Of a stretch of 64,000 bases of DNA, positions 40,939-53,417 are shown in pieces. Under the pieces are notes generated by a model, which saw only the letters and a program-made list of their open reading frames with translations, did not search any database and was not told the origin of the DNA. Each line of letters starts with the position of its first letter. The stretch's first letter is position 1. The DNA comes from Chaetorhynchus papuensis (lineage: Eukaryota > Chordata > Aves > Passeriformes > Rhipiduridae), in NCBI GenBank assembly GCA_013396525.1, contig VWYX01000837.1, positions 186,001 to 250,000 of the forward strand. The letters run 5' to 3'. The position numbers and the translations under genes are program-made.

Positions 40939-41481
40939 CAGGCTGTGCTGGGTTTGGCTGGAGCAGAGTTAATATTCTTCCCAGTGGCTGGGATGGATCT
41001 GTACTTTGGATTTGTGCTGAACACAGGGTTGATAATGTGGAGATGTTTTCTACTGCCACATTGGCAAGGGGGTGTGGGAAGGTGGCAGGAGAAACAGCAA
41101 GGACAGCCAGGTGACCCCAGCTGACCAAAGGGATATTCCAGACCGTGTGACATCATGCTCAGTGTATGACCTGGGGGGGGAAACGAGGAAGTGAGGGATG
41201 TTTGGAGTGATGGTGTTTGTCTTCCCAAGCCACCTGTGACCCGTGAGGGGGCCCTGCTCTCCTGGAGATGGCTGAACACCTGCCTGCCCATGGAAGCAGC
41301 AAATTAATTCCTTGTTTTGCTTTTTGTGCCTTTTGCTTTCCCTGTTAAACTGTCTTTATCTCAACCCGTGAGTTTTCCAGCTTTTACCCTTCCCATTTTC
41401 TCCCCGATCCTGCTGGTGGGGGAGTGAGCAAGGGGCTGCCTGGAGCTCGATTGCTGGCTGGGGTTAAATCATGACACAGGC
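40939..41481 (+). mobile_element. Solo LTR of an endogenous retrovirus (ERVL/class III type likely), 533 bp, with 5-bp TSD
   Basis: The LTR runs from 40944 (TGTGCTGGGTTTGGCTGG) to 41476 (GGTTAAATCATGACA), with the standard TG...CA ends. It is flanked on both sides by CAGGC (40939-40943 and 41477-41481), an exact 5-bp target site duplication. Its 5' end matches a family I know to be very common in passerine genomes. A five-base duplication fits ERVL-type elements, while class I usually gives 4 and ERVK 6. No internal retroviral sequence remains, so it is a solo LTR. Orientation is assigned from the familiar 5' end. Open frames in and around it, including a 199-codon minus-strand frame, are by-products of its higher GC content. 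Confidence 0.88.
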
Positions 41482-42616
41482 AAAAGTAATTAGACCAATG
41501 ATTACTAATTACAAATTATAACTCAGATGTCTGTCAAGGAATAAAACCACTCTGTAATACTCGATGTTTTGCATTTAGCCTTTATATCCACATATTCTTA
41601 CTGGTGTGCATTTCTGTTTCTCAGCATTAGCTACCACTTTCTGCCTTAGTAATAAGATCCACATCCAAAAAATCTGAAGGCTTCCTCACCCTTTTATAAA
41701 AACATTGTATGAAATGCAGCTGTATGCAGATTATATGAACGTAGGGAAGTCTAGATTTTCACACTTGTTTCTCTGTCTGCATAAGTGTGTCTTTGCACTT
41801 TAATATTTACATGTTTACAGCACATTAATTTTAAAACATGAATAACTGAGTTTTACTGGATGAAATATGAAGTGCCACCTTTATAAAACACAGTATTCTA
41901 CAGTAATTAATGCAAACTGCAGTATTCCTCTCATTACTTAGAGTGTCTTAAATCATTGCTGCAGACATCCTGTGGTACTATTTTTAAAAGGAGGAGAAAT
42001 GCTTGATTTGTATGGGTACATATAATTTTCAGTCCCAAAACTTTTTTAACACACAGGAAAATTAACAATACTTAATCAATTTTACTTTCAAATGATACAT
42101 CCAATTATCAGATATATTTATTCTCTGCTTCAACTTTTATGCAAACATAAAAAATATAACACGTCTATTTATTCTATGATACATTATTATCAATTACTGA
42201 AAATACAGCTGGCAGCTTCAAAGATATAAACAGCAAGTCAATTTTTCTAAAGATTTGCTTCACTGCTTTTCTAACCTGCCAGTTATTTGCCTTATAATAA
42301 TGAGAGATTATTTCACCTTTTAAAATAAATACAAGATTTTTGGATAAGAAACTATTTAACCAGACAGAATCTTTTAAGACTGAGTGGCAGGTTTGATTGG
42401 AGCTTCTTCACTTACAAATGAAACAGATACTCTGCAAAGACTTAAAATGTTTAAATCAAATTGTTCCATCAGCAATCAGTAACTATATAAGAACAAATGA
42501 GTGATATTCATTTCATTTCATTATTTAATGAATTTCCCTTCATTTTACTTTATAAACCATCTACAATTTTATGTTGATATCCTACCTTTGCCATTGTTTT
42601 TACTAAACATTGTAAA
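41482..42616. other. Gene-free AT-rich DNA
   Basis: I see nothing coding and no recognisable repeat. Confidence 0.55.
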
Positions 42617-42624
42617 TGACGTCA
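42617..42624. promoter_or_regulatory. Full palindromic cAMP response element
   Basis: TGACGTCA is the complete CREB/ATF site, including the central CpG that is usually lost from methylated neutral DNA. No TATA box or CpG island surrounds it, so promoter function is not shown. A cysteine-rich frame begins 37 bp downstream. Confidence 0.4.
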
Positions 42625-42660
42625 TGATGTGTCTTCATGTATGTAAATAAGTGATCTGAG

Positions 42661-42888
42661 ATGAATGTTTCTGGACTAAATCTTTTCCTGGGAAGAATGA
42701 AAGACATAATTCTTACTTACTTTTGTCATGGATGTAACTGTGCCATAAGCTGTAGGAGCTGCTTTTCTGGGCATGCCTGCCAGGGTTTCTGTGTGTTGTG
42801 CTGCCCTGTTTGCCTACTCCCTATCTGTGTGGTTACAGAATTGCGTCCCTCTTCAAAAGATACAGTAAAAATACTGAGAAAAATATAG
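42661..42888 (+). other. Cysteine-rich 75-codon open frame, doubtful
   Basis: An ATG-initiated frame ends in TAG and has 11 cysteines, crowded into a central part with CHGCNC, CRSC and CVLCCPVC spacings. It does not match a cysteine pattern I know. There is no hydrophobic signal peptide at the start, and neither splice sites nor a polyadenylation signal support it. It could be a chance frame in TG-rich DNA. Confidence 0.12.
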
Positions 42889-43974
42889 TAAGATAAAGAC
42901 AGAAAAAACAAAGGACTGACTGCTCTTTTAGGAAGAAGGTCCATTTTGCTATGAATACTAGAAAAAAAAGTATTTAGCTGTAAAGGAGGGAAAGAAACAC
43001 CAATACCTGAAGAAAAACATGAGGCACAAGGAAGGAGAATCCCCAGCTCTTCAGAAACAAGCCAGACAACTGCCTGTATCTCACTCCTTTTTTTCAGTTC
43101 TTTATATTGTTAAAATCAAGGTAGAGTCTCTACAATGCCTCTATTTCATACTCTTCAGTCACCACATTTCTCTGCTATGAGACTTTAAGAACCTCTGCCA
43201 GTTAATTTGCAACTGAGAAAAGGAAGAAATTCCTGATAGCTCCTGGGGAGCTTGTCTTTGTAAAGAGCCTTTTCTGGTTGGACAACAGGGACCCAGCTCT
43301 CGGGAGTGTGCAGGACAGGGAAACTGCCTGCTGAGGCTGAGTACAGAGGCAAAAGGCAGTGCCTGAACTCTGCTCAGGTTGAGGAGGGCAAGGATTTACT
43401 ATGAGGCCCTGGGGAGAGTTCAGAGGCAAAGTTCACAGGGTGGACAGGAAGGCAGCTGTTAAAATTACAAAATTAGATGATCACAAGATTACAGTGTAGG
43501 TCATTACAAACCTATATTATGCAAGATTCTTAACCCTGACTTTGTTTAAATTGTTATGGCAAGAGGGCTGGTTCTGCAAAGCAGAAGCATCTTGGCTGAA
43601 TCCTCCATACTGGGTTCTGGAGAGCAGAAATTCCTCTTAACAAATCCAGCACCAAGGACAGATGGGTGCTGATATTACAGTGTATCATCCAGGAGGAGTT
43701 AATGTTGAATTTCATTATGGATATTAGCTTCTGGTATTTCTTGAAGTAAACTCAAACTATTATCTTTAATATTCCCATAATCCATCTGTCAGCCATGGCC
43801 ATGTTACTAAAATACAATTGCAGTCAGCTTGTTCCCATGTACTTAGTTCAAACTACTTAAATAACGTTGTTCAAAGAAATTACCATTAATCACCCTGTAA
43901 GAATTTCTATCTGGCAACACTTTAAGACAAAGCTGAAGACTGATGTTGTTATGGCATAAAGGTAATGGATTGTT
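42889..43974. other. Gene-free DNA
   Basis: No gene is supported. The GC-richer patch at 43200-43440 may be an old unrecognised repeat. Confidence 0.5.
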
Positions 43975-44458
43975 ATAGAAGCATCGAATCACTTAGTTCC
44001 ACCCCTTTACCATGGGCTGGTAAAATCCACTAAACCAGGTTTCTCAAGCCTTATCCAACCTGGTCTTGAACACTTCCAGGGCTGGAGCATCCACAGCTTC
44101 TCTGGGCAACCTGTGCCAGTGCCTCACCACCCTCACAGTAAATAATTTCTTCCTAAGATCTAACCTGAATTTCCTTATACTTCCTATATTTCCTGTCACT
44201 GGAGTGCCTGCCAAAGGGACCCTCTCTGGCTTCCCTGTAGCCTCCCCAACACCTGGAATGTTGCTACAAGGTCTCCACAAAACCTTCTCTTCCACAGACT
44301 GAACAGCCCGAACTTTCTCATCCTGTCTTCATAGGAGAAAGTGCTCCAGTCCTCTTACCAATTTCATGTCCCTCCTCTGGAGCTGCTCCAACAGTTCCGT
44401 GTCCTTCTTATGTTAGTGGTACCAGAACTGTGCGCAGTACTCCAGGTTATGAAGGTTT
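43975..44458 (-). mobile_element. CR1 LINE, 5'-truncated, minus strand
   Basis: Read on the minus strand, this segment encodes the C-terminal end of the CR1 ORF2 protein: FSLWKRRFCGDLVATFQ upstream, then FRLDLRKKLFTVRVVRHW and RLPREAVDAPALEVFK (frame at 44044-44295). This is followed by a short 3' tail ending near 43975 in a degenerate form of the CR1 terminal repeat (GTGATTCGATGCTTCTAT). The two coding pieces are in different frames, so the copy is frameshifted and dead. Truncation at the 5' end is usual for CR1, which copies itself by target-primed reverse transcription starting at the 3' end. Confidence 0.93.
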
Positions 44459-47400
44459 TGAATTCATGGTCAAGTCCCAGGAAAAGCTGCCCTTAGCATC
44501 ATCCTCTCTGGAGCTGAGTGAGAGATTTAAAATTCAGAGCACCTGTAAATTTGTGGAAAATTATGTCCAGGATAGAGCAAGATAGACAAAATGCCTGAAT
44601 TCTCTGCATCTGAGGAAACTGTGGTGTAAAAATGCGACACAGATGTGTACCACAATTACAATAGTGTGAAGTTTGTCCATGGAAGAATTCCAAGAACATC
44701 TGTTTTCAATGAACATGCTCTCCCAAAGCCTAATTCATGAGAAACTATCTGACACAAACTTCTGTTTCACATTTAGGGGAGAATGTGACTCATCAGTTTG
44801 AACCTTGTGGCCACCACAAGACAAAGGCATTTACGTCAAAGCCTACTGCAACTGCATGCAGACCCAAGTTCAGCTCTTAGCATAGTGATAATGCCTTCTT
44901 CAGGATTTATGGCCCTAAAATGTCATTTCCAGCTGCTGTCTTCTGCTTCACTCTCCAAAAGATTTTACTTTGACCAGATAAGCAAGCAAAATAAGAGCAA
45001 GGCTAGACTGGATCAGTGTTAACTTGAGTTACACTTAGGCATCCCTGCAGACTGAGGGACAGTAAATATCACCTTCCTCTGTAAGCACTTTGTTTTGAGG
45101 CAGATCTGTAAAGAATGAGTGAAACCAGTGGCTTTTGCTGGGCAACTCCTGCTTCCCTGTTCTGGACATCTTGCAGGCATCTAAAAATCTTCCTCTTCTT
45201 TGCATGGTAGTGAAGAAAATCAGGCAAATGTTTCTGATTCCAGTAAAGTATCATTCCAACAGCAGCACTTGACTGAATTCTCTGGCTTTATCAGTTCAGT
45301 TATTATTTTTGTATTATCTGGTAATTTAGATACAGTTATTGTAGGTTCTTCAGCCTGTGTTAGCTATTCTCTGTACTCCCCAGAGTTTTGTATCCTGTTT
45401 TATACTTCTTCTCTTGTTTTTATCAGTTGTCACCTATTGTGCCTCGGGTACTTCAATTATATATGAATGTGATGTGCTTCACAGCAGCTCCTTTCCATTT
45501 ACCATCTAAATATCTTTGTAGATGAATGTAGTAACCTACATTTAACTTCACAGGCATTTGTGCAAATCTACTGTGTTTCAGTTTTTGGGTTTTGGTGTGG
45601 TTATTTTGTCTGCTTGCTTTTATTTGATAATTGATTTCTAGATGTTTTTTTAAATTCTCTGCTTTCCAAATCAAAAATAAAATGGGAAAAGAGGAAAAAA
45701 AACCCAACTGGTTAGGAAAGTTACAGAGCCTATTCCTATACCTGAAGGGAAAGAGGCTAGTTTGGGGTATTAGAGGGCTCACCTCTAAAGTTTAATCATA
45801 TTGGCTCCCTTCGTGGTGCTCATTTACTTAAGTTTGGCAATTAAGAAAAGTGCTATTACAAGACAAAGTAGCTTGTCTGGTTTCAATGTCTTAGCAGAAG
45901 CAGTAAATATTTGCAAAGCATTGGTAATACCTCACCAGACTGATTTTCAGAAGTGCTTTCATCCCACAATTAAGCAGAAACTGTTTTCCCTGTACTCCTA
46001 TAAAAAAGACACTTTGAAAAGAGAGAGGCAAGATCCCTGCTCTAGTATTGCCTACAGAGATAAAAGCCAGGTAAAGAAGGTGGCAGGCATATGAGCTGGC
46101 ATTAACGTTTATAGGAATATCCTTTAACTTATTTTCAGAAAATATCTACAATATCTGAGACGCAAATATTTGTTTGATATTTTTGCAATTTTTTTTATGT
46201 AAACACAAACACGCTGAAGGAAAATCAAGTATACCTCCCATCATGCTTCCCTGTGCTCCTTATACACTATCACAGGATAGTGAAATAGAATTTAGTATCA
46301 AGTTCTTACAACTCTGAGGTTGGGCTCTAAGTCTTATAATTATATGAAATAAGAATCAGTGCATTACATTATCAAAATCATTTTTATCAGAGTTTTTTTT
46401 TCCCCTCAGCTACTTGCCAGATATTTTTGCCTCAGTCTACCCAAATATTCAGAAAATGTTCTGGGTACAAAACATGTGCTTAAGAAAAATGACTTACCCA
46501 CAAAGCCTATGGCTGACCACAAACGTTTTAAGGGTGTTCTCAGTTCTGAATGTTACTTCACAGAGCAGATAATGATCTTCTCAAACTCATGAAAAGTAGA
46601 GGGCTTTTATGGAAAATTGAATTTTAGACTAATAGAACAGTTTCTTAAGTAGTCATCTTGCTGCTTGAATCTTAAACTACATTTAATGTAATATGGCTGT
46701 AGTCAGAAAAACAAGTAAAACAATAAGCATATATTCTCGCAGGAAAAAAAAAATCCCAGTGCTAGAAGAACAGAAAATAGCTGCATTGGACACAAATAAT
46801 TCAAAAGAGAAGCCTTCAATACATAGCAATAATACTTCATATTTGTTTGTATTTTTGCTTTTCTGATTCCCATGAGCACCTAACATACCTTTTAGACTAT
46901 TTTGAAATAATTTTAAATGTAAATAATTTGGTAGGACTCTTAAAATCAATTGTTAACCCATGATTTGAGTGGCAGTCTCACTAATCAGGAAAACAGCATG
47001 AACAAGTGGTAAGTAAATACAAATCAAAACACATCAAGAAATAAATGTCGGAAAAAAACCTCCAGCAATGCACTAGGGAGTTCTCTGACTTCAAATCTGT
47101 GCAAATACAGATTGAACTTAAGATGTGTTGTTATTGGTTAAACAATTTTTAATGAAACATAAAGACCTATGTGCTCTTAAATGGATAATTTATGTGCAAT
47201 GTTATTGTCTCCCAAGGTTTAATTAAATGTTTGCCTTGTGGCTAATCAGCTACAATTAATAAATGAAGCCTATATTCATGTCACTGATAGGGAATGTTAA
47301 AATGGCCTCCATTGTAATTTCAGTATCACTTCTGTGTCTGGTCGATAACAACAATCTATGTAATGTATGAGAAACTTCCACAAAATCATTTGGTAGAGAC

Positions 47401-50400
47401 ACTATGACAAAATTACAGTAGTTTAATGCACAGGTGTATCACAATGCACAATTTCAAGTTCAGTTTGGAGGTAAATACCTAGCAGTACTGGATGTGGAAA
47501 TGAATACTTACAAAGTGCTTTTCACCCCCAAAGTTTCCAAAGTTCAATGCAAACACCTACTCTACCAAAAAAAGGAGCAACATTTCTTAGCCTTATGGAT
47601 AGAAGGGAGTTTACACAGTGGATTATAAATATCCATTAATCACCAGACCCACTGAACCCAAAGGATTTGAACTATCTCTGGCTTGACACACCGAAATATT
47701 GTCTTAGACTGTGTAAAAACAACACATTCTTTTCCTAGACATGACCTTTCCATGCCTTTTCACTCCTGCTACTTTAAGTTATAAACCTCTTACAAGCCTC
47801 TGCTGAGTACTCTCCTGCCTGAACACATCTCATAAATGCTGGGCTAGCAGAGAACAGGCCAAAGGCAATGCTGGCTGCCACTGACAGTTTTCCAGAAGTC
47901 ATCTAGAAAGAGAACTTTAGATCTGCCAACCTCAAAAGACATCTGTTCTCCATACTTAGCGTATTGTTATTTGTTATTTATCATTTACACTGCACTAGTG
48001 CACAAAGGTCTCAGGGCTGGGCTCCATCACAAAATGGGATCTGTAAGTAATTGCTGTTGCCTGTCTGTATCAGTGTTTCAGATGAGATGCAATCAATGGG
48101 TGTGACCAGAACTAGAAAATGATAGCGAAAGAAGAGTTTAATAGCAATCAAGAACGAACAATCTTCAGGGACCAAGTGCAAAACTTTAGAGTTTCAACGT
48201 ACCAGGGAAAAAAATAATTTTTCTGCCAGCTGAATATGAACATCTCTTGCTGGCAGGCTTTCTTATTATCTCAAATAATTTTTTTTCACCAATTTAAGCA
48301 TAATTTATCATACAAGGAACAGAACCGTACAGGATAATTCTACTGTCATCACTTAAGTCATTCATTTTGATTGCACCTCCTTTGATTTAGTTAGATTCCC
48401 ATTCAGCCACAAGTCATACCACGTACAGAATCATGAAATTCACTCAGAGGAGTGTGAAAGGCTGTAAATACTGCTGTCTTCCATTAGGGTAAGGAAAGGC
48501 ATAATTAATTGCAGTACAGCAAGAATATTGGCTGCATATTTTGTCTCAGGAAATGAAAACTTATTTAAGAATAACTTATTTCTCTTGGGGTTGTGAAGAC
48601 ATCTTTATCTGTACATCACTGTCCTTTTACCCAGACTTCCATTTATTACAGAATGAAGACTATACAAATTAATGGATTAGAACTATTTAGCTCAGCTCTC
48701 CATGAAACAGCTTGTCCCAACATACACCAGAATGAACAGATTATCACACACTGAATACTGAAAATACAGTCAAGTTTTCTAAATGTGATTACGGTGGCTT
48801 TTTCTATCAGTTACTAGTATCAGTTCTACACATAAAACATTTTTTTAAATGTTCTATAAGATAAACAGTCATAAGCTAATTCTGATTACAATTTCCCATT
48901 CAATCATGAAGGAGACCTTCAAACTCACTTGCCTGAGGCACTGAGAAGCTCCAGGTCTTTGACGCTCATGAAAGAAAGATAACAATCACTCTTCAGGGGA
49001 GAGAGGTTTTATTATACATACCCCGTGGGTTTTTTTTATCCTTTATCAAACTGCACCTTTGTGGGCCTTTAATTTCTTAATGGGTTGTTTATCCTTTCCC
49101 CCATAATTCATGATGATAAGCTAGATGTCACAGAGATATTGTTATGGTGATGAAAAAGTTGTACTGATGAGCCGAGTCAGTGATGTAGTTTGATTAACTT
49201 TTTATATAAATCTTTCCAGACAGCTTTCAAAAGAAGGCCAAACAAGTAAGTTGGCAATGTTACAAATGTTTCAGTAGGTGAAAATCCATCTGATGCAGAC
49301 CTGTAAAAGTACCTGAAATAAGTAAACAGAACAAGGAGGAGACATTGATGGGATAAATTTCGGTTTATCATGACATATAAAGTGCATGCTGGGGCACTTT
49401 TGTCTGTAATGCATGTAGAATACAGGGCCTGCGATGGCACGATGTAAAGACTTAAGAGCATGAGTTTTGGAAAGCAGTATTACTTGTGATTCCAACACTC
49501 ATGACTAAGTTTATTAGGTGCTCTCAGGCAAATGCCAAGAAAACCTTTGTACACTGATTGTTCCTTGGTAGCATGCTCAGTGTTGCGCTCCTCCAGTTCC
49601 CTGGTTTTGTATTTTTAACAATCTGGCCTCTCCTCCTTTTTTTTTTCCATACTTTTCTCCATGATACTTTAGTTTTCACCAAGTCTCTTCCTCTTTCCCC
49701 CTTCTAAAGCAAAGGACTGGGGACACTTCAGATTTGGGGGCTTTTTGTGTAGTGGACAGGTTGAGAAGTAATAGAAAATCAAAACTACCAGGGACCAAAG
49801 ATGGACAGTTAGGCAGGAATCAAAACACCTATTTTTTAATGAGCAGTATTCAAGTATTCAGTATTCAGGAGGATCCTGATATGTTCTGGTAAGTTTGGGG
49901 CATTGCCACATTTAAGCACAGCAATTCCTTTTCCATGTAACCATTAAAGGTGCACAAACATATTTCCTAAGGGTACCAGCTACCCATAATGATCAATACA
50001 TTGCACTTTTTGCGTCTCTAGGTTACATTTTTGAATATGCCAATGTCTGAAATCAATTTTTTTTCCAAACAAATTAATTCTTCACACATTTTTTGCAAAG
50101 AGTATCTGCTATGAAATATTATCCTTCCTTGGGCATTACCGTTGCTTACAGAATTGGGAGCAAACCTACTCTAATGACAGAAAAACAATGTGCTAGCAAC
50201 TGAATTTTTTTTCCATGGACAGACATCCTTTCCCTTCAGGACTTGCAGGCCAAACATTTCTAGGCAAATTAAATTGATGCTAAACCACAGCATTGTAATA
50301 GGAGCTGGTTTCATCCTTAACCACAGAAAGGCTACTGCCTCTTCATATTACTATGGAGATGTAGACTGCCTTTGATTCTCTGCTAAAGAGTGCTCTCTCT

Positions 50401-50599
50401 AACTTACATATTGTTTGGCATGCAGGATCCTTTGAACACATCTCCATAAAAAAAAAAAAAATCTTACTTTGCTTCCAAGTCAAATGAATTATATATGTTT
50501 AACACAGGAGATGTAGCCATGGCGTAAATGTCTGCTTGTGAAGTAGTTCAGATATCATTCCAGAATATTAAGAGTAATTTTTAATCTGCTGGTTTATCT
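44459..50599. other. Gene-free DNA
   Basis: No supported exon, RNA gene or transposon. The stretch 47120-47340 is rich in TAAT/ATTA words and looks like a possible conserved noncoding element (see findings). Small repeats such as the GTATTCA iterations near 49848-49868 are minor. Confidence 0.5.
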
Positions 50600-52300
50600 T
50601 TTTGGTTTTTACAAGTTTTCTTTGTAAGTTTATGTACAGGATACAAATAACTGTGTCATTTAAGTGTTTGATTCAAAAAGCCAAATGATAATAAGTCAAA
50701 TGCTTTACTGAAGTCTAATTAAATTACATCAATAAGTGAAACCTGCAGCCTCATTAAGAAAGCAAAGTCTGCTTGCCAGGCTCTATTTTTCTGCCAGGAT
50801 ATATAGATTTTTTTAGCAGAAGCCCACAGTAATTGGAAATATCTTTCTTCTTTTAAATTATTTGCTAACTGAGTCAACAATATTTTCTGTCCTGTATTTT
50901 GCCTGATCAATGTCACATTGGTAAACTATTATTATCCCATTTATTCTTTTAAGGTATTAGAACAATACTAGCTGCATCCTCCTTAGAAGAGTCTTAGTGT
51001 TCCAAGAACTTTTGAATAAACATTGATTGATATGTTCATTCCAAAAGCTTTAATGGCAATTTTCTTTCAGTAACTGAACCATTCTCCCTCATCATTTGAA
51101 TAGAAAACAACTCTTCAATACTAACAACATAATTACATCAGCTGCCATCTTCCCAAATGTACAGAATAAATATGTATATCTTTAATATTTGGAGTTTGTC
51201 ACTGATTAAGGTTAAAGCTCTCACCCTCATGTCTTAATAGGGCCTTCTTACTCTTCAGATCATTTTCTGTATTCTATACTTGCAAAAACCTTCCAATTTC
51301 CTCATTTTAACGCTGTTGACCATATGTATATTTCCCTCATAACCCTTTACTTGGCACAGTAATTTTCTAAAATCCCTACCTTTCAGTGTACATGAATGAC
51401 ACCACATTCTTTCTCCAGTCTCACAGATGTTCACCTTATAAACCACCCTGGATTTTCAGCAAACATCTTCCTTACTTGTGGCATTATGGCTGAGCAGATA
51501 TCTGCGCTACTATCCTTAAACCACTTCCAATTACTATTCTCCCACTTCAGATTAAATTTCTTCTCCCAACAGACTTACCTTATAATAGTACTCACCTTTA
51601 TAAAATAAGCCCTTTCAAAGGATTAAGTATTATTGCCTTGGAATTAATTCTGTTTGCACATAACAAATGTGATCAAATCATTATCAGTTATACCTAAGCT
51701 ATGGCTAATTTTTAGTTCTGTGATCAATTCCTTTTCATCTGACAAGATGAGGTCTAATATAGAATTCCTCTGTGTTGGATGCAACATTTTTTGAGTTAGG
51801 AAATTGACATTTTAAATATTTTGAAATTCCAAGTACATTTTAATACTGGCGGCATGAGACCTTCAGCATATGTCACTCAGATTGAAATTCACTCAGTAGA
51901 GCAGCGCTTTCCCTGTGTGTTGTAGGTGGGTAAGGCATAGGTCAGGCTGTTCTCTAGTGTGATTTGATATCAGCTAAGTACCCTGTCAGCTTCTGACTTA
52001 TCCACTAGAACATTGACCCATAAACATTCAAGATCCTTTGTTTCCGATTGCCATCAACTCAGAAACAGGTAATGCCATTTTTGAAGTGCTTTCTGTCCAC
52101 TTGATCCTTCCAAAACAGATTATAGCAATTGATTCTGACAGTCCTGTTTTCCAAACAGTTGTAGCAATAAAAACTAGGTCAAATCTGTGCTAAAAATGAT
52201 CTCCTGCGGGTGTCAGGTTTCCAACACAAAAAGAGAAGTCACTGAAAAATCTCTGCTCTTTATATTCTGTAATATCCCAGTTGGATTTCTCTTATAGTTT
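50600..52300 (-). mobile_element. Ancient decayed CR1/L3-like LINE with endonuclease and RT remnants
   Basis: On the minus strand, 51787-51644 encodes a stretch with HPTQRNSILDLILSDEKEL and, further on, SLGITDNDLITF. These match the end of the LINE apurinic-type endonuclease domain (consensus of the PTR...LDL.L...LI...LG.SDH..I.F type). About 0.9 kb further along the same strand, 50718-50695 reads LDFSKAFD, the reverse-transcriptase motif of CR1/L2-type LINEs, preceded by LIDVI and one stop. Order and spacing (endonuclease, then about 330 codons, then this motif) agree with a CR1-type ORF2. Many stops and frameshifts show great age. The outer limits are approximate. Confidence 0.8.
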
Positions 52301-52539
52301 TCATTTGTACTTAGCAAAAACTCATTGATTCTTTCTCAATATTTCTATTTCTGCCCAGCCCCCAGACACCCTAGCAGGCCAGCCCCTTAGAACAGCTCCT
52401 TTGTGACAGTAAATTAAACAGCAGGTTCTCATCAACAGAAAATGAGGACATTTTCCACAAAACAAATACCTTCATGTTGTGTCACTTACTCAGAGATTCA
52501 TTCTAATATTTTTTCTACTTGCTCTTTCCCCTTACTCAG

Positions 52540-52995
52540 AAGTCATGAAGGATGTCAGAGAGGAGCAGGGGTCCTGGAAGGATGGAGGGCAACAAAGATG
52601 ATTAAGGGACTGGTGCATCTGTCTTACATGTAAAGGCTGAGGGAGCTGGGCCTGTTCAGTCTTGAGAGGAGACGAATGAGAAGGGACCTCATGAAGGTCT
52701 GTCAGTATCTTCGGGAGGGATGCCAAGAGGATGGATCCAGGCTCTGCTCAGTGGTGACGAGCAATAGGACAACAGGAAGTTTCACCTGGACATGAGGAAT
52801 AACTTTACTGTGCAGTGACCACACACTGGAACAGATTGGCCAGAGAGGGTGTGGCCTCCCTCACTGAGATATTCACGGACCATCTGGGCACAATCCAGTG
52901 CCGTGTGCTCTGGGATGACCCTGCTTAAGCGGGGAGGTTGGAGCAGATGACCCACTGTGGTCCCTTCCAACCCTAACTATTCTATGATTCTGTGA
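52540..52995 (+). mobile_element. CR1 LINE, 5'-truncated, plus strand
   Basis: The segment has the typical CR1 3' region: the GGGACCTCATGAAGGTCTGT and CCAAGAGGATGGATCCAGGC blocks, then GGTCCCTTCCAACCCTAACT, and the terminal repeat TTCTATGATTCTGTGA ending at 52995. Internal stops and indels show an inactive, moderately diverged copy. It ends only about 150 bp before the CpG island that serves the next gene, so it borders that gene's promoter. Confidence 0.95.
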
Positions 52996-53343
52996 AGGAA
53001 GAAAACCTGCTCACTGCAGGTGTCCATTTATCATCAGAGAGATTGCCCACACTTCCTTAGGTATCCGTACGATCCTGGCTCTTTGCTTGCCAGCTCCAGA
53101 AACTCGCTCAGCTTTGAGGGATGCTCCCGTTTGAGGCAGCTCATTCAGAGCTCACCGGAGCTCCTGGAAAGCACACGAGCACCTCGGCCGTCCTTATTTC
53201 TCACAGCCCCCGTGTTTCCCAGGGCCTAACCCGGCGTCACGGGCACCCCAAGCCCGCCGGGAAGGGCTGGGATGCTCCCAGACGGCTCCCGGGAGCCCGG
53301 CCCTCAGCGCCGCCCGGCCGCAGCACCGCCCGCCCCCGTCGCC

Positions 53344-53417
53344 ATGGCGAGGCCGCGGCGTCCCGTGAAAGGCCGGGCCGGCGGAGAGCTCGTCCAGCGG
53401 CCGCGCCATGAGCCCAG
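53344..53417 (+). other. Upstream ATG frame overlapping the main start
   Basis: An ATG at 53344 in the context GCCATGG, close to the ideal Kozak sequence, opens a frame of 24 codons plus two bases up to the first splice donor. After joining to 56165 it completes one serine codon and meets TAA at 56166-56168. It would encode a 25-residue Arg-rich peptide (starting MARPRRPVKG) out of frame with the main product and overlapping its ATG at 53408. If the mRNA begins upstream of 53344, scanning ribosomes would meet this start first. Confidence 0.45.
53408..53417 (+). CDS. Exon 1 coding part of the small gene
   Basis: It encodes Met-Ser-Pro and the first base of a Val codon, and ends at the donor GTCTGT. 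The ATG has G at -3. It lies inside the CpG island. Confidence 0.55.

Noticed and set aside
40781..41128. Minus-strand frame with a hydrophobic stretch resembling a membrane anchor
   Set aside because: It also runs through the LTR boundary; the hydrophobic part reflects T-rich codons and has no acceptor in phase.
40692..41291. 199-codon minus-strand open frame, the longest in the window
   Set aside because: Most of it lies antisense in the solo LTR; it crosses the insertion boundary at 40944, so it cannot be an old gene, and it shows no known domain.
44044..44295. 83-codon minus-strand frame that looks like a gene
   Set aside because: It is the C-terminal end of a dead CR1 ORF2, annotated as part of the mobile element, not as a host gene.
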